From Enterobacteriaceae endosymbiont of Plateumaris rustica (GTDB taxonomy: Bacteria; Pseudomonadota; Gammaproteobacteria; Enterobacterales; Enterobacteriaceae): a DNA stretch of 64,000 nucleotides. A program made the position numbers and the translations under genes. The DNA lies in assembly GCF_012562965.1 (NCBI RefSeq), contig NZ_CP046228.1, positions 2,325-66,324 on the forward strand, written 5' to 3'. Shown here one piece after another: positions 49,095 to 60,565 of this stretch. The notes under the pieces were generated by a model. The model made no database searches and had not been told where the DNA came from. It saw only the letters and a list, made by a program, of their open reading frames with translations. Numbering within the stretch: the stretch's first letter is position 1; each line of letters opens with the position of its first letter.

Positions 49095-50186
49095 ATGTCT
49101 AATATATTTAAAATTGCAATTTTACCTGGAGATGGTATTGGTCCTGAGGTAATGAAACAAGCAATTAAAGTATTAAATAAAATAAAACATTTTTTAAATA
49201 TAAATATTATTACTAATGAATATTCAGTAGGAGGATCTGCTATTGATAAATATGGAGAAGCTTTACCTAAAAAAACATTATTAGGTTGTGAAAATTCTAA
49301 TGCAATATTATTTGGATCAGTTGGTGGTCCTAAATGGGATTATTTACCATTAAATAAAAGACCAGAAAAAGGTTCTTTATTAAAATTAAGAAAACATTTT
49401 GATCTTTTTACTAATTTACGTCCTGCATATATTTATAATAATTTATTTACATTAAGTCCATTAAAAAAAAATATCATTAATAAAGGATTTAATATACTTT
49501 GTATAAGAGAATTAACTGGAGGAATATATTTTGGAAATCCTAGTGGTAGAAAAGGAAATGGTATAAATGAATATTCATTTGATACAGAAATATATTATAG
49601 ATTTGAAATAGAAAGAATAGCTCATATGGCTTTTAATTTTGCTTTACAAAGAAATAAAATAATTTGTTCTATTGATAAAGCTAATATATTAAATACATCT
49701 ATTATGTGGCGTGAAATTTTAACAAATTTATCTCATCAGTATTCAAAAGTTAAATTAGAATTTATGTATATTGATAATGCTGTAATGCAATTAATGAAAA
49801 ATCCATCACAATTTGATGTAATATTATCTACTAATTTATTTGGAGATATTATTTCTGATCAATGTGCTATGATTACAGGATCTATTGGTAATTTACCTTC
49901 TGCTAGTTTAAATAATAAATTTTTTGGTTTATATGAACCAGCTGGTGGTTCTGCTCCTGATATTGCAGGTAAAAATATTGCTAATCCTATTGCTCAAATT
50001 TTATCATTATCAATGATGATTGAATATAGTTTAAAAAATAAAATAATTTCTAAAAAAATAGAAAATGCAATAAAAAAAGTTTTAAAAGCAGGATATAGAA
50101 CACAAGATTTATTTACTAATCAATTAAATGAAAAAATAGTGACAACAGAAGATATGGGTACATTAATTACTGAATTTATAATATAG
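49095..50186 (+). CDS. leuB: 3-isopropylmalate dehydrogenase
   Basis: NAD-dependent oxidation and decarboxylation of 3-isopropylmalate. I start at the ATG at 49095 ([20 protein letters not shown]), matching the enteric N-terminus; the frame can also begin at a TTG at 49080. About 363 residues, the E. coli length. Signatures: [29 protein letters not shown] (as [12 protein letters not shown]), [54 protein letters not shown]. Lies 31 nt after leuA, 9 nt before leuC. Confidence 0.97.
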   Translation: MSNIFKIAILPGDGIGPEVMKQAIKVLNKIKHFLNINIITNEYSVGGSAIDKYGEALPKKTLLGCENSNAILFGSVGGPKWDYLPLNKRPEKGSLLKLRKHFDLFTNLRPAYIYNNLFTLSPLKKNIINKGFNILCIRELTGGIYFGNPSGRKGNGINEYSFDTEIYYRFEIERIAHMAFNFALQRNKIICSIDKANILNTSIMWREILTNLSHQYSKVKLEFMYIDNAVMQLMKNPSQFDVILSTNLFGDIISDQCAMITGSIGNLPSASLNNKFFGLYEPAGGSAPDIAGKNIANPIAQILSLSMMIEYSLKNKIISKKIENAIKKVLKAGYRTQDLFTNQLNEKIVTTEDMGTLITEFII

Positions 50187-50195
50187 GAATATTTT

Positions 50196-51593
50196 ATGGG
50201 AAAAACATTATATGAAAAAATATATGATCGACATGTTATTTGTAAATTAAAAAATAATATAAGAATATTATATATTGATAGACATTTTATTCATGAAGTA
50301 ACTTCACCACAAGCTTTTCAAGCATTACGTGAAAAAAAAAGAACAGTTTATAGACCTAATAAAACATTTGCAACAATGGATCACAATGTCTCTACAAAAG
50401 TGAAAAATATTAATGGTTCAGGAATTATAGCAAAAAAACAAATGGAAATATTAATTAAAAATTGTCAAGATTTTAATATTCAATTATATGATATTAATCA
50501 TCCATATCAGGGAATAGTTCATGTTATTGGTCCAGAACAAGGTATTACTTTACCAGGTATGACTATTGTTTGTGGTGATTCACATACTTCAACTCATGGT
50601 GCGTTTGGAGCTTTATCTTTTGGCATCGGTACATCAGAAGTTGAACATGTTTTAGCAACACAAACATTAAAACAAAAACGTTTTAATAATATGTTAATAA
50701 AAATTATTGGAAAAATACCTACAAAAATTACTGCAAAAGATATTATTTTATTAATAATAAAAAAAATCGGTATTAGTGGATGTAATGGATATATTGTAGA
50801 ATTTACAGGAAATGTTATAAAAAAATTAAGTATGGAAAGCAGAATGACAATATGTAATATGACTATTGAAATGGGTGCTAAATCAGGTTTAATTGCTCCA
50901 GATAATATTACTTTTGAATATTTAAAAAATAGAAATTTAGCTCCTAAGGGAATATTATGGAATGAAGCTATAAGTTTTTGGAAAACATTATATAGTGATC
51001 ATGATGCTATTTTTGAGAAAACTATTACTATTGACATTTCTAATATTGCCCCACAAATTACTTGGGGTACTAATCCTGAACAATCTATAGAAATAGATCA
51101 ACCTATTCCTCTAATTAGTTCATTTAAAAATTCATTTAAGAAAAAAACAGCTAAAAAAGCTTTAGAATATATGAATTTAAAAGAAGGTATGAAATTAATT
51201 AATGTTCATATTAATAAAGTATTTATTGGTTCTTGTACAAATTCTAGAATTGAAGATTTAAGATCAATTTCTAAAGTTATTAATGGATATAAAATATCAA
51301 AAAATATCAAAGCAATAATAGTTCCTGGATCTAATATGGTTAAAAAAGAAGCAGAATTAGAAGGATTAGATAAAATATTTATAAATTCTGGATTTGAGTG
51401 GAGATTTCCTGGATGTTCTATGTGCTTAGGAATGAATGGTGATATTTTATCTCCAGGAGAACGTTGTGCTTCTACAAGTAATAGAAATTTTGAAAGTCGC
51501 CAAGGAAGAAATAGTCGTACTCATTTAGTTAGTCCTATTATGGCAGCTGCAGCAGCTATATGTGGACATTTTATAGACATAAGATATTTTTAA
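50196..51593 (+). CDS. leuC: 3-isopropylmalate dehydratase large subunit
   Basis: Aconitase-family large subunit with a [4Fe-4S] cluster; with LeuD it isomerises 2- to 3-isopropylmalate. The 465 residues match E. coli (466). Cluster cysteines are in [13 protein letters not shown] near 348 and [13 protein letters not shown] near 408-411. [20 protein letters not shown] and [12 protein letters not shown] are further hallmarks. Its cluster would need Fe-S assembly proteins; an A-type carrier, erpA, begins at the window end. Confidence 0.97.
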   Translation: MGKTLYEKIYDRHVICKLKNNIRILYIDRHFIHEVTSPQAFQALREKKRTVYRPNKTFATMDHNVSTKVKNINGSGIIAKKQMEILIKNCQDFNIQLYDINHPYQGIVHVIGPEQGITLPGMTIVCGDSHTSTHGAFGALSFGIGTSEVEHVLATQTLKQKRFNNMLIKIIGKIPTKITAKDIILLIIKKIGISGCNGYIVEFTGNVIKKLSMESRMTICNMTIEMGAKSGLIAPDNITFEYLKNRNLAPKGILWNEAISFWKTLYSDHDAIFEKTITIDISNIAPQITWGTNPEQSIEIDQPIPLISSFKNSFKKKTAKKALEYMNLKEGMKLINVHINKVFIGSCTNSRIEDLRSISKVINGYKISKNIKAIIVPGSNMVKKEAELEGLDKIFINSGFEWRFPGCSMCLGMNGDILSPGERCASTSNRNFESRQGRNSRTHLVSPIMAAAAAICGHFIDIRYF

Positions 51594-51595
51594 AA

Positions 51596-52201
51596 ATGAA
51601 AAAAAATTATTCTTTACAATATAATGGTATAGTTGCTCCTTTTGATATGTCAAATATTGATACAGATGTCATTATACCAAAACAATTTTTACAAAAAAAT
51701 GAAAAAAAAGGATTTGGAAAGCATTTATTCCATAATTGGAGATATATTGATAATGACGGATATATTCCTAATCCAAATTTTATTTTAAATAAAAAAAAAT
51801 TTCAAAATGCTAAAATTTTATTAACTAGAGATAATTTTGGTTGTGGTTCATCACGTGAACATGCTCCATGGTCATTAATAGATTTTGGATTTCACACAAT
51901 TATTGCATCTAGTTATGCAGATATATTTTATAATAATGCAATAAATAATAAATTATTATTAATAATTTTAAATAAAAAAATTATTAACGAATTATTTTTA
52001 ATAATAAAAAAACATCCTGGTATTACTTTCAATATAGATTTAAAGTTAAAAAAAATTATTTCTAGTAAAAAAACTTTTGATTTTAAAATTAGTAAATTTT
52101 TAAGAGATTATCTTATAAATGATTTAGATCAAATAGATATAACTATGAAATATATGAAAAAAATAATTATGTTTGAAAAACAATATTTTAATTTTTTTTA
52201 A
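51596..52201 (+). CDS. leuD: 3-isopropylmalate dehydratase small subunit
   Basis: Swivelling small subunit that completes the LeuCD active site. I start at the ATG at 51596, 2 nt after the leuC stop; the open frame reaches back to 51560 inside leuC, but KKNYSLQYNGIVAPFD is the natural N-terminus. About 201 residues, E. coli length. Signatures: NIDTDVIIPKQFLQ, NFGCGSSREHAPW, IIASSYADIFYNNAINN. Closes a complete, chromosomal leuABCD operon; adk follows after 22 nt and may be co-transcribed. Confidence 0.97.
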   Translation: MKKNYSLQYNGIVAPFDMSNIDTDVIIPKQFLQKNEKKGFGKHLFHNWRYIDNDGYIPNPNFILNKKKFQNAKILLTRDNFGCGSSREHAPWSLIDFGFHTIIASSYADIFYNNAINNKLLLIILNKKIINELFLIIKKHPGITFNIDLKLKKIISSKKTFDFKISKFLRDYLINDLDQIDITMKYMKKIIMFEKQYFNFF

Positions 52202-52223
52202 AATAATTTGAGAATCTTATTAT

Positions 52224-52877
52224 ATGCGTATAATTTTATTAGGTCCTCCAGGATCAGGTAAAGGAACTTATGCTAGATTTATATCAGAAAAATATAATTT
52301 ATCAAATATTTGTATAGGTAATATATTACGTAATTATATTATAAATAATCATTCCATTTTATCTAAACGAATCAAAAAATTTATTAATGACGGTTTAATG
52401 TTACCTGATGATATAATAATAAAAATTATTAAAAAAAGATTATTACATCCAGATTGTAAAAAAGGATTTTTATTGGATGGTTATCCCAGAAATATTATAC
52501 AAGCAGATATACTACAAAAAGAAAATATAAATATAGATAAAATAATAGAATTATATATACCAAAGAATAAGATTATAGAAAGAATAATTGGTCGTAGAAT
52601 TCATGAATCTTCAGGAAGAACATATCATATAATTTTTAATCCACCTAAAGTAAAAGGAAAAGATGATATAACAGGAGAAAATTTAATTAAAAGAACGGAT
52701 GATAATGAACAAATAATTACTAGTCGTTTAAAAGAATATACTACAAAAACAAAACCATTAATTAATTATTATATTAATAAATCATTAAATAAAAATTTTT
52801 TTTATATTAAAATTAATAATACTGATTGTATTTTAAATGTTGAAAATAAAATAAAAAAGTTTTTACAAAAAAAATAA
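52224..52877 (+). CDS. adk: Adenylate kinase
   Basis: Balances ATP, ADP and AMP. The 217 residues compare with 214 in E. coli. Walker A is LLGPPGSGKGTYARF, then DGYPRN, IIGRRIHESSGRTYHIIFNPPKV (start of the long LID), and LIKRTDDNEQIITSRL. The LID has no four-cysteine zinc site, as in other gammaproteobacteria. Its neighbours (leuD, dapA) are not those of E. coli, so this is a rearranged junction. Confidence 0.97.
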   Translation: MRIILLGPPGSGKGTYARFISEKYNLSNICIGNILRNYIINNHSILSKRIKKFINDGLMLPDDIIIKIIKKRLLHPDCKKGFLLDGYPRNIIQADILQKENINIDKIIELYIPKNKIIERIIGRRIHESSGRTYHIIFNPPKVKGKDDITGENLIKRTDDNEQIITSRLKEYTTKTKPLINYYINKSLNKNFFYIKINNTDCILNVENKIKKFLQKK

Positions 52878-52972
52878 AATTATTTAATTAAATGAATTAA
52901 TTATTATAGTTTATTTTTTAAAATTTTTTTAGTATAATAATACTATTATTTATTTTAAATGGATTAATTATA

Positions 52973-53851
52973 ATGTTCACCGGAAATATTGTAGCACTTA
53001 TTACACCAATGGATATTAAAGGTAATATTTGTAAAATAAGTTTAAAAAAACTTATTGAATATCATATTAAAAGTGGTACAAAAGCTATAGTTATTATGGG
53101 TACTACAGGTGAATCTGCTACATTAAATTATAATGAACATATAAAAATAATAATGTTAGCAATAGATTTTGCAAAAGATAGAATACCCATTATAGCAGGA
53201 ACAGGTTTCAATTCAACAACAAAGTGTATATCAATTACATCAAGATTAGAAAATTCAGGTATTATAGGATGTTTAAGTATAACTCCTTATTATAATCGTC
53301 CTACACAAGAAGGTTTATATCAACATTTTAAAACTATTGCATATAATACTAAATTACCACAAATATTATATAATGTACCAATTAGAACTGGTTGTGATTT
53401 ATTACCCGAAACAATAGGACGTTTATCTAAAATAAAAAATATAATTGGTATTAAAGAAGCAACTGGAAATTTATCACGTATATATAAAATTAAACGTTTA
53501 GTTCATGATTCCTTTTATTTAATTAGTGGAGATGATTCTACTGCTTTTGAATTTATGAAATTAGGAGGGCATGGAATTATTTCTGTCACAGCTAATATTG
53601 CTGCATTAGAAATGAGCAAATTTTGTAATTATATAAAAAAAAATGAATGGAAAAAAGCAGAAATATTAAATGAAAGTTTAATAAAATTACATAATATATT
53701 GTTTATAGAATCAAATCCAATACCCATTAAATGGGCAGCTAAAAGAATTGGATTAATATATAATGATACAATGAGATTACCTATGACTCCAATATCTAAA
53801 AAAAATAAAATAATAATAGAAAAAATTTTAAAAAAATTAAAATTAATATAA
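52973..53851 (+). CDS. dapA: 4-hydroxy-tetrahydrodipicolinate synthase
   Basis: First dedicated step to diaminopimelate and lysine: condensation of pyruvate and aspartate semialdehyde. The 292 residues equal E. coli. The Schiff-base lysine is in [11 protein letters not shown] at about 161, the catalytic Tyr in [13 protein letters not shown] near 133, and the Thr pair in [11 protein letters not shown] near 44. The gene ends by overlapping the convergent glyS by 9 nt. With dapB and dapD in the window. Confidence 0.97.
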   Translation: MFTGNIVALITPMDIKGNICKISLKKLIEYHIKSGTKAIVIMGTTGESATLNYNEHIKIIMLAIDFAKDRIPIIAGTGFNSTTKCISITSRLENSGIIGCLSITPYYNRPTQEGLYQHFKTIAYNTKLPQILYNVPIRTGCDLLPETIGRLSKIKNIIGIKEATGNLSRIYKIKRLVHDSFYLISGDDSTAFEFMKLGGHGIISVTANIAALEMSKFCNYIKKNEWKKAEILNESLIKLHNILFIESNPIPIKWAAKRIGLIYNDTMRLPMTPISKKNKIIIEKILKKLKLI

Positions 53852-55915
53852 TTCATTTATATTAATTATTTTTAGAAAAAATTGATTAATTTTATTAAGA
53901 ATAGCAATTCTATTTGTTTTTATTTTTATATCTTTAACATTTATAATAACATTTTTAAAAAAATCATTTATAGGATAATATAATTCTGATAATATTAATA
54001 ACATATTATAATATTCATGATTTTTAAATTTTAATAAAAAAATTTTTGATAATTTTATTATATGATTAGATAAAATTTTTTCTTCTTTTTCTTTTAAAAA
54101 AGATAAATTTATTTCTTTATCAATAAAACACTTATTTTTTAATAAAATTTTATTAATTCTTTTATAAGTATAAATAAAAAGTTTACTTTGTTTTTTTTCA
54201 TTTTTAAAAAATAAATTTAATGTTTGTATTTTTATATCTACAATTAATGGTTTATTAAAAATATTAGTTATAACTGCTTGAATAATATTTTTTTTAAAAC
54301 CTAATGATATATACCAATTTTTGAATCTATCGATAAAAAATTTTTTTAAATCGTTAACAATATTTTTATTATTAAAATTTATTTTATATAAAGAAATTGA
54401 TAATTTTATTAGTTCTAATAAATCTAAATTTAATTTATTATTAACAATAATTTTTATTATAACTAATGCAATTCTTTTTAATGCAAATGGGTCTTTATTA
54501 CTTTTAGGAAATAAAGATATACCAAAAATACCAACTAAAGTATCGATTTTATCTGATAAAAATAATACACAAGATATTAAATTATTAGGTATTTTATCAT
54601 TAAATTTATATTGATATTGTTCTTTTATAGAGATACAAACATCTATATTTTCTCCATTATATTTTGCATAATACATTCCAATAATACCTTGTAAATCAGG
54701 AAATTCATTAACCATTGTTGTAGCTAAATCACATTTAGATAATTCACTAGCTCTAATACAATTATTTATATTAGCTTTAACTTTGATTGCTATATATTTA
54801 GATAATTTTTTTAAACGTATGGTTTTATCTAATAAATTACCTAAATCTTTTTGAAAAATAATGTTTTTTAATTTATTTAAATATTGTTCAAGTCTTTTTT
54901 TAGAATCATTTTTAAAAAAAAATTGAGCATCTTCAAATCTTGATTTAATTACTTTTTCATTTCCTTTAATAATTAAATTATTATTTTTAGATTCAACATT
55001 AGATATAAAAATAAAATTTGGTAAAAGTTTTTTATTTTTATTATATAAAGGGATATATCTTTGATATTTTATCATAATATATTTTAATATCTCATCAGGT
55101 AAAGATAAAAATTTAGGATTAAATTTAGCTGATAATATGACTGGCCATTCTACCATAGATGTTAATTCTTCTAAAAAATTATTTGATAAATTTATTAATC
55201 CATTTAAAGTATCAGCAATTTTTTTTATATCATTAAAAATTTTATTTTTACGTTTTAAAAAATCAACAATAACATTACCTTTATTTAAAAGAAATTGTTC
55301 ATATTGATTTGCATTATCTAAAATAATTTTAGATTCACCCATAAAACGGTGTCCATATATAATTTTACTAGATTTTATATTTAAAATATTTATTTTTATA
55401 TTTTTATTTCCTAAAAAAATGATTATACTTCTTATAGGTCTAATAAATTTTAGACTATGTTTATTAATAATATCCCAATACATTAAATTAGGCATAGAAA
55501 ATTTTTTTAAAGAATTTGTTATCATTTGTGATAATAAATATATAATACTTATACCTTTTATTTTTTTTTTATAAAATAAATAATTATCCTGCAAAAAAAT
55601 TTGTTTTGTATTTTTTATTTGATATTTTTTAATCCAAGATTTTACAATATTTATTGATAATATATTTTTATTATTATAATTAGATATATTAGGTCCTTTT
55701 ATTGTTAAAATATAATCTAGTTGTATTACATTTATACAATATACTTGTATTGCAATTCTTCTAGGTGTAGCAAACCATATAATTTTTTTATATGAAAAAT
55801 TATTTTTTTTTAATTCATTCTTTAAATTATTAAAAATTATTTTAACTGTTTTTAATAAATATTTAGAAGGAATATCTTCTATACCTATTTCTAATAATAA
55901 AGTTTCTTTTTTCAT
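53843..55915 (-). CDS. glyS: Glycyl-tRNA synthetase beta subunit
   Basis: Beta chain of the heterotetrameric enterobacterial glycyl-tRNA synthetase, involved in tRNA recognition. The 690 residues match E. coli (689). Signatures: [15 protein letters not shown] at the start, [62 protein letters not shown] segment, and [14 protein letters not shown]. Diverged, lysine- and asparagine-rich C-terminal part. It follows glyQ by 15 nt, as in E. coli. Confidence 0.97.
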   Translation of the reverse strand: MKKETLLLEIGIEDIPSKYLLKTVKIIFNNLKNELKKNNFSYKKIIWFATPRRIAIQVYCINVIQLDYILTIKGPNISNYNNKNILSINIVKSWIKKYQIKNTKQIFLQDNYLFYKKKIKGISIIYLLSQMITNSLKKFSMPNLMYWDIINKHSLKFIRPIRSIIIFLGNKNIKINILNIKSSKIIYGHRFMGESKIILDNANQYEQFLLNKGNVIVDFLKRKNKIFNDIKKIADTLNGLINLSNNFLEELTSMVEWPVILSAKFNPKFLSLPDEILKYIMIKYQRYIPLYNKNKKLLPNFIFISNVESKNNNLIIKGNEKVIKSRFEDAQFFFKNDSKKRLEQYLNKLKNIIFQKDLGNLLDKTIRLKKLSKYIAIKVKANINNCIRASELSKCDLATTMVNEFPDLQGIIGMYYAKYNGENIDVCISIKEQYQYKFNDKIPNNLISCVLFLSDKIDTLVGIFGISLFPKSNKDPFALKRIALVIIKIIVNNKLNLDLLELIKLSISLYKINFNNKNIVNDLKKFFIDRFKNWYISLGFKKNIIQAVITNIFNKPLIVDIKIQTLNLFFKNEKKQSKLFIYTYKRINKILLKNKCFIDKEINLSFLKEKEEKILSNHIIKLSKIFLLKFKNHEYYNMLLILSELYYPINDFFKNVIINVKDIKIKTNRIAILNKINQFFLKIININELY

Positions 55916-55930
55916 AATAAATAATATTTC

Positions 55931-56809
55931 CTATTTTATATAATTAAAATATTTTTTAATTACTAATTTGGTCATATTTCTTAATTTTAAAATATATCTT
56001 TTTCTTTCAGTATTAGATAAAGATCTACGAGACTCTAATAAATTAAAACAATGAGAAGCTTTTAAAACTTTATCATAAGCTGGAAAAATTAATGGATGTT
56101 TTAAATTTAATAAAAATGTAACTTCTTCTTCATAATGTTGAAAAGAATTTACAAGAAATTTAATATTAGCGTAATTAAAATTATAATCAGATTGTTCAAA
56201 TTCATTTTGTTTTAAAATATCACCATAAGTTATAATTTTTTTTTTATTTTTACTCCATACTAAATTAAAAATATTTTCTACTTGTTGTATATACATACCT
56301 AATCTTTCTAAACCATAAGTTATTTCTCCTGTTATTGGATTACATGATTTTCCACCAATTTGTTGAAAATATGTAAATTGAGTTATTTCCATTCCATTGA
56401 TCCATATTTCCCAACCTATTCCACTAGCTCCTAGAGTAGGATTTTCCCAATTATCTTCTACAAAACGAATATCATTTTCAATTAAATTTAAATTTAATAT
56501 TTTTAACGATTTTAAATATAGTTCTTGAATATTATTTGGAGGTGGTTTCATTATAACTTGAAATTGATAATATTGTTGTAATCTATTAGGATGTTTTCCA
56601 TATCTACCATCACAGGGTCTTCTAGATAATTGTATATATGCAATATTTTTAATATCAGGTCCTATAGCATATAAACATGTCATTGGATGTGAAGTACCTG
56701 CACCTACTTCAGTATCTATTGGTTGTAATATACAACATCCTTGTTTTGACCAATATTTCTGTAAAATAAATATCATTCCTTCAAAAGTTTTTTCATTAAA
56801 ATTTTTCAT
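55931..56809 (-). CDS. glyQ: Glycyl-tRNA synthetase alpha subunit
   Basis: Catalytic alpha chain; class II fold. The 292 residues compare with 303 in E. coli, with very strong conservation: [83 protein letters not shown] and [11 protein letters not shown]. First gene of the glyQS operon. Together with metG, gltX, alaS, hisS, cysS and ileS, seven synthetase activities are encoded in the window. Confidence 0.97.
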   Translation of the reverse strand: MKNFNEKTFEGMIFILQKYWSKQGCCILQPIDTEVGAGTSHPMTCLYAIGPDIKNIAYIQLSRRPCDGRYGKHPNRLQQYYQFQVIMKPPPNNIQELYLKSLKILNLNLIENDIRFVEDNWENPTLGASGIGWEIWINGMEITQFTYFQQIGGKSCNPITGEITYGLERLGMYIQQVENIFNLVWSKNKKKIITYGDILKQNEFEQSDYNFNYANIKFLVNSFQHYEEEVTFLLNLKHPLIFPAYDKVLKASHCFNLLESRRSLSNTERKRYILKLRNMTKLVIKKYFNYIK

Positions 56810-56971
56810 ATTTATATTATTTATTTTTTAAATAATTTGTTGGAATAAAAATTTCAATTTAACATATTTATTATAGAATAAATATTAATGTTAAAGTAAA
56901 CTATAATTTAAATAATATTTATTAATTTTAAATTTATTAAAATAATAAAATTAATAGGAATAAAAATAAAT

Positions 56972-57901
56972 ATGAATGTTAAAGCAAAAAAAATAATTAA
57001 AACAAATCAATATACTAATTTGGTTACTAAAGCAACAAATTTAGCTATTTTACTATCTTTAACATTATTAATATTAAAAATATTAGCTTGGTGGTATACT
57101 AAATCTATTAGTATGTTAGCAGCTTGTATAGATTCATTAGTAGATATTACTTCTTCAACAATTAATTTATTTATTATATTTTATTCATTACAACCGGCAG
57201 ATCCAGAACATACTTTTGGTCATGGTAAAGCTGAATCATTATCAGCATTAGCCCAAAGTATGTTTATTTTAGGATCTACTTTATTTTTATGTTTAAATAG
57301 TATTAAATATCTATCACATCCTGAAAAATTACACTATCCAATAATTGGAATATTAGTAATAATAATTTCATTTTTTTTAACTTTAATATTAGTTATTTTT
57401 CAAAAAAAAGTTATACATAAAACAAATAGTCAAGCAACACATGCTGATATGATACATTATGAGTCAGATATATTAATCAATAGTGCAATTTTAATTGCTT
57501 TATTTTTAAATTACTTTGGAATACATAGAGCAGATTCAATAATAGCATTAATAATAGGTTTATTTATTTTTTATAATGCATTTAAAGTTGGTTATAAAGC
57601 AATTCAATCTTTATTAGATCAAGCTTTACCTAATAAAGAAAAAAAAATAATAATTAATTTAGTTAGTTCATGGCCAGGAGTTAAAGGAGCACATCAATTA
57701 AAAACTAGAAAATCTGGTCCAACACGTTTTATTCAATTACATTTAGTTCTAGATGATTATTTACCTCTAATAAAATCACATTGTATTGCAGAACAAATAG
57801 AATTAGCTTTAAATAAAAAATTTCCTAATTCAGATATAATAATACATCAAGATCCATATTCAGTTGTTTCAAAAAAATATAAAGGATATTTTAATAATTA
57901 A
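56972..57901 (+). CDS. fieF: Cation diffusion facilitator FieF
   Basis: Proton-driven Zn/Fe efflux transporter (YiiP) of the inner membrane. The 309 residues compare with 300 in E. coli. Six membrane helices are predicted between about 20 and 215. The transport site is intact: CIDSLVD in helix 2 and MIHYESD in helix 5; FGHGKAESLSALAQSMFI and the cytoplasmic domain SGPTRFIQLHLVLDD and IIIHQDPYSVV match E. coli. fieF-pfkA is the E. coli order. It is one of the few transporters kept here, suggesting metal export still matters. Confidence 0.96.
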   Translation: MNVKAKKIIKTNQYTNLVTKATNLAILLSLTLLILKILAWWYTKSISMLAACIDSLVDITSSTINLFIIFYSLQPADPEHTFGHGKAESLSALAQSMFILGSTLFLCLNSIKYLSHPEKLHYPIIGILVIIISFFLTLILVIFQKKVIHKTNSQATHADMIHYESDILINSAILIALFLNYFGIHRADSIIALIIGLFIFYNAFKVGYKAIQSLLDQALPNKEKKIIINLVSSWPGVKGAHQLKTRKSGPTRFIQLHLVLDDYLPLIKSHCIAEQIELALNKKFPNSDIIIHQDPYSVVSKKYKGYFNN

Positions 57902-57938
57902 AAAATATATTTAGATTTAAAATAAAATGAGGTTTAAT

Positions 57939-58901
57939 ATGATTCATAAAATAGGTATTCTTACTAGTGGTGGTGATTCTCCGGGTATGAATGCTGCTAT
58001 TAGAGGTATTGTAAGAACCGCAATAGGTAATAATATTGAAGTATTTGGAATATATGATGGTTATTTAGGTTTATATAATAATAATATAAAAAAATTAAAT
58101 AGACATAGTGTATCAGATATTATTAATAGAGGAGGAACTTTTTTAGGTTCTGCAAGATTTTCACAATTCAAACATTTTAAAATACGTACATTAGCAATTC
58201 AAAATATGAAAAATTATGGTATTGATGCTTTAGTAGTTATTGGTGGTGATGGATCTTATATGGGAGCAAAATCTTTAACAGAAATGGGATTTCCATGTAT
58301 TGGAATACCAGGAACAATTGATAATGATGTAGCAGGTACTGATTATAGTATTGGATATTTTACAGCATTAGAAACTGTTGTTCAAGCTATTGATCGATTA
58401 AGAGATACTTCTTCATCACATCAACGTATATCATTAGTAGAGATAATGGGGCGATATTGTGGAGATTTAACTTTAGCTGCAGCTATTGCTGGGGGATGTG
58501 AATTTATTGTTTTACCAGAAATTACTTATAATCAAAATGACCTAGTTAATGAAATTCAATTAGGAATAGACAAAGGTAAAAAACATGCTATAGTATTAAT
58601 TACAGAATATATTTGTGATATTAATAAATTAGCAAAATTTATAGAAACAAAAATAAAACGTGAAACTAGAACAACTGTGTTAGGTCATATCCAAAGAGGT
58701 GGTTCTCCTGTTGCTTATGATCGTATTTTAGCTTCTCGTATGGGAGCATATTCAGTGGAATTGTTATGTAAAGGATATGGAGGTAGATGTATAGGTGTTA
58801 TAAATGATAAAATGGTTCATCATGATATAATCTACGCTATTAAAAAAATGCAGAGAGTTTTTAATAATGATTTATTAGATACAGCTAAAAAATTATATTA
58901 A
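57939..58901 (+). CDS. pfkA: 6-phosphofructokinase isozyme I
   Basis: ATP-dependent phosphorylation of fructose-6-phosphate, the committed step of glycolysis. I start at ATG 57939, preceded by GAGG and matching the E. coli N-terminus ([20 protein letters not shown]); an ATG four codons upstream is in frame. About 320 residues, E. coli length. Signatures: [34 protein letters not shown] with the catalytic Asp, [35 protein letters not shown]. Glycolysis therefore runs to fructose-1,6-bisphosphate. Confidence 0.97.
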   Translation: MIHKIGILTSGGDSPGMNAAIRGIVRTAIGNNIEVFGIYDGYLGLYNNNIKKLNRHSVSDIINRGGTFLGSARFSQFKHFKIRTLAIQNMKNYGIDALVVIGGDGSYMGAKSLTEMGFPCIGIPGTIDNDVAGTDYSIGYFTALETVVQAIDRLRDTSSSHQRISLVEIMGRYCGDLTLAAAIAGGCEFIVLPEITYNQNDLVNEIQLGIDKGKKHAIVLITEYICDINKLAKFIETKIKRETRTTVLGHIQRGGSPVAYDRILASRMGAYSVELLCKGYGGRCIGVINDKMVHHDIIYAIKKMQRVFNNDLLDTAKKLY

Positions 58902-58935
58902 ATTTTAATTTAAAATAAAAATATTTAAAAAAATA

Positions 58936-59229
58936 ATGAATAAAATAAAAATATTTGAAAGAAATATAACAGGAAAAAAAATAAATAAATTATTACGTAT
59001 TAATGGTAAAATACCTGCAATAATATATGGGAATAAAAAAAAAGAAATTCTTATTTTTATAAAAAATAAAGATTTTTTAAATATAAAAAATGATTTACTA
59101 GATAATAAATATAAAATATTACAATTAGTTAATAAAGAAAATAAACTTATTAGAGTTAAAATTTTAGAGATTCAATATCATCCTTATCAATTAACTAAAA
59201 TATATCATATAGATTTTTTAAGATTATAA
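58936..59229 (+). CDS. rplY: 50S ribosomal protein L25
   Basis: 5S rRNA-binding protein. The 97 residues compare with 94 in E. coli (short form, no CTC extension). FERNITGKKINKLLRINGKIPAIIYG at the N-terminus and ILEIQYHPYQLTKIYHIDFLRL at the C-terminus are the recognisable ends; the middle is strongly AT-driven. It lies 34 nt after pfkA and converges on dapB with a 13-nt gap. Confidence 0.93.
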   Translation: MNKIKIFERNITGKKINKLLRINGKIPAIIYGNKKKEILIFIKNKDFLNIKNDLLDNKYKILQLVNKENKLIRVKILEIQYHPYQLTKIYHIDFLRL

Positions 59230-59242
59230 AAAAATAAAATTT

Positions 59243-60019
59243 TTATAATCCTAATACATCACACATGTCATATATACCCTTTTGTTTTAAATTACTAATC
59301 CATATAGCAGCTTGTATAGCTCCTTCAGCAAAATTCAATCTATTAGAAGCTTTATGTATAAATTCAATTTGTTCTCCTATAGAAGATAAAATTATTTGAT
59401 GTTCTCCATAAATATCACCAGCTCTTATAGAATGACAATTAATTTTTTGAAAAATATTATTTTCAAAAAATTTTAAAATAATATTTTTCATAGATAATGC
59501 TGTTCCTGAAGGAATATCTATTTTATTTTTGTGATGTTTTTCTATAATATCAATATCTATATTTTTTTTTTGTTTATTAAAAATTTTAGATATATTTTTT
59601 AATATTGTAAATATTATATTTATTCCTATACTAAAATTAGATGACATAACAATTCCAATTTTATTAGATAACATTTTTATTTGTATTTTCTCTTTTTCAG
59701 AAAATCCAGTTGTACCAATTACAATATTTTTATTATATTGACTACAAATATTAACATATTTTAATGTTGATCGTGGATTTGTAAAATCAATTAATGTATC
59801 GAAATCATCTATTATATCTAAAATATTATCTTTTATATATAAATTATATAATTTATTATTTTTAGATATACATATACTAGTATTAATAATTGATGATTTT
59901 TTAGATTCTAAAGCTCCATTTAAGGTACAATTATATTGATTTTGATTTATAATTTTTAGTAAATTTTTTCCCATACGACCATTAATACCAGATATAGCTA
60001 AACGAATTTTATTTTTCAT
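59243..60019 (-). CDS. dapB: 4-hydroxy-tetrahydrodipicolinate reductase
   Basis: Second dedicated step to lysine and diaminopimelate, NAD(P)H-dependent. The 258 residues compare with 273 in E. coli. Nucleotide-binding ISGINGRMGKNLLK at the N-terminus, VIGTTGF, the catalytic block EKHHKNKIDIPSGTALSM near 155-172, and RAGDIYGEHQIILSS. In E. coli dapB lies downstream of the ileS-lspA-fkpB-ispH run; here it directly follows lspA, the intervening genes having been lost. Confidence 0.96.
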   Translation of the reverse strand: MKNKIRLAISGINGRMGKNLLKIINQNQYNCTLNGALESKKSSIINTSICISKNNKLYNLYIKDNILDIIDDFDTLIDFTNPRSTLKYVNICSQYNKNIVIGTTGFSEKEKIQIKMLSNKIGIVMSSNFSIGINIIFTILKNISKIFNKQKKNIDIDIIEKHHKNKIDIPSGTALSMKNIILKFFENNIFQKINCHSIRAGDIYGEHQIILSSIGEQIEFIHKASNRLNFAEGAIQAAIWISNLKQKGIYDMCDVLGL

Positions 60020-60051
60020 TTAATAAAAACCTATTCATAAATAAATATTAT

Positions 60052-60087
60052 TAATTATATTAATTATATTAATTATATTAATTATAT
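60052..60087. repeat. Four tandem copies of a 9-bp repeat between lspA and dapB
   Basis: TAATTATAT is repeated exactly four times at 60052-60087, in the 69-nt gap between the dapB start and the lspA stop, ending next to the lspA stop codon. Such short tandem repeats mutate by slippage and their copy number may vary between strains. The repeats would lie in the dapB leader of a lspA-dapB transcript. Confidence 0.85.
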
Positions 60088-60088
60088 T

Positions 60089-60535
60089 TTAATAAATAAT
60101 TATAAATATAATACCAATAAATATTGATATATCAGCTAAATTAAAAATAGGATAATGTAAATTTCCTATATGAATATCAATAAAATCTATAACAAAACCA
60201 TTAATAATTCTATTAATAAAATTTCCTAATAATCCTGAAATAATTAAATTATGATTAAAATTAATAGATTTTTTTTTTATATATATAAAATATAATATAA
60301 TGAATATTAAAATATTAAAAAATAAAATAATTAAATTATATTTATTTTTTTCTCCAAAAATTCCGAATATTATACCATAATTATTAATATAATATAAATT
60401 TATATAAGAGTTAATATAATAAGATTCATATAAATTAAAATTTTTAAAAATATAAAATTTACTAATTAAATCAATAAATATTATTATACATATAATTATT
60501 ATATTTAAAAAATTATTTATTTTTAAATATTTCAT
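60089..60535 (-). CDS. lspA: Lipoprotein signal peptidase
   Basis: Aspartic protease of the inner membrane that removes the signal peptide of prolipoproteins. The 148 residues compare with 164 in E. coli. Four membrane helices are visible. Catalytic aspartates are in FVIDFIDIHIGNLHYP and FNLADISIFIG; IDLISKFYI and GLLGNFINRIINGF are also conserved. Extremely AT-rich codons (Ile, Asn, Tyr dominate). BamB in this window is a likely substrate. Follows ileS by about 30 nt, as in E. coli. Confidence 0.95.
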   Translation of the reverse strand: MKYLKINNFLNIIIICIIIFIDLISKFYIFKNFNLYESYYINSYINLYYINNYGIIFGIFGEKNKYNLIILFFNILIFIILYFIYIKKKSINFNHNLIISGLLGNFINRIINGFVIDFIDIHIGNLHYPIFNLADISIFIGIIFIIIY

Positions 60536-60565
60536 AGATTTTATTTCAGTAATATTTCTTATATA

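Noticed and set aside
54321..54614. Plus-strand open frame inside glyS
   Set aside because: glyS is conserved end to end on the other strand; the frame is a composition artefact. The same applies to short antisense frames at 19630, 27558, 33141, 45527 and 53629.
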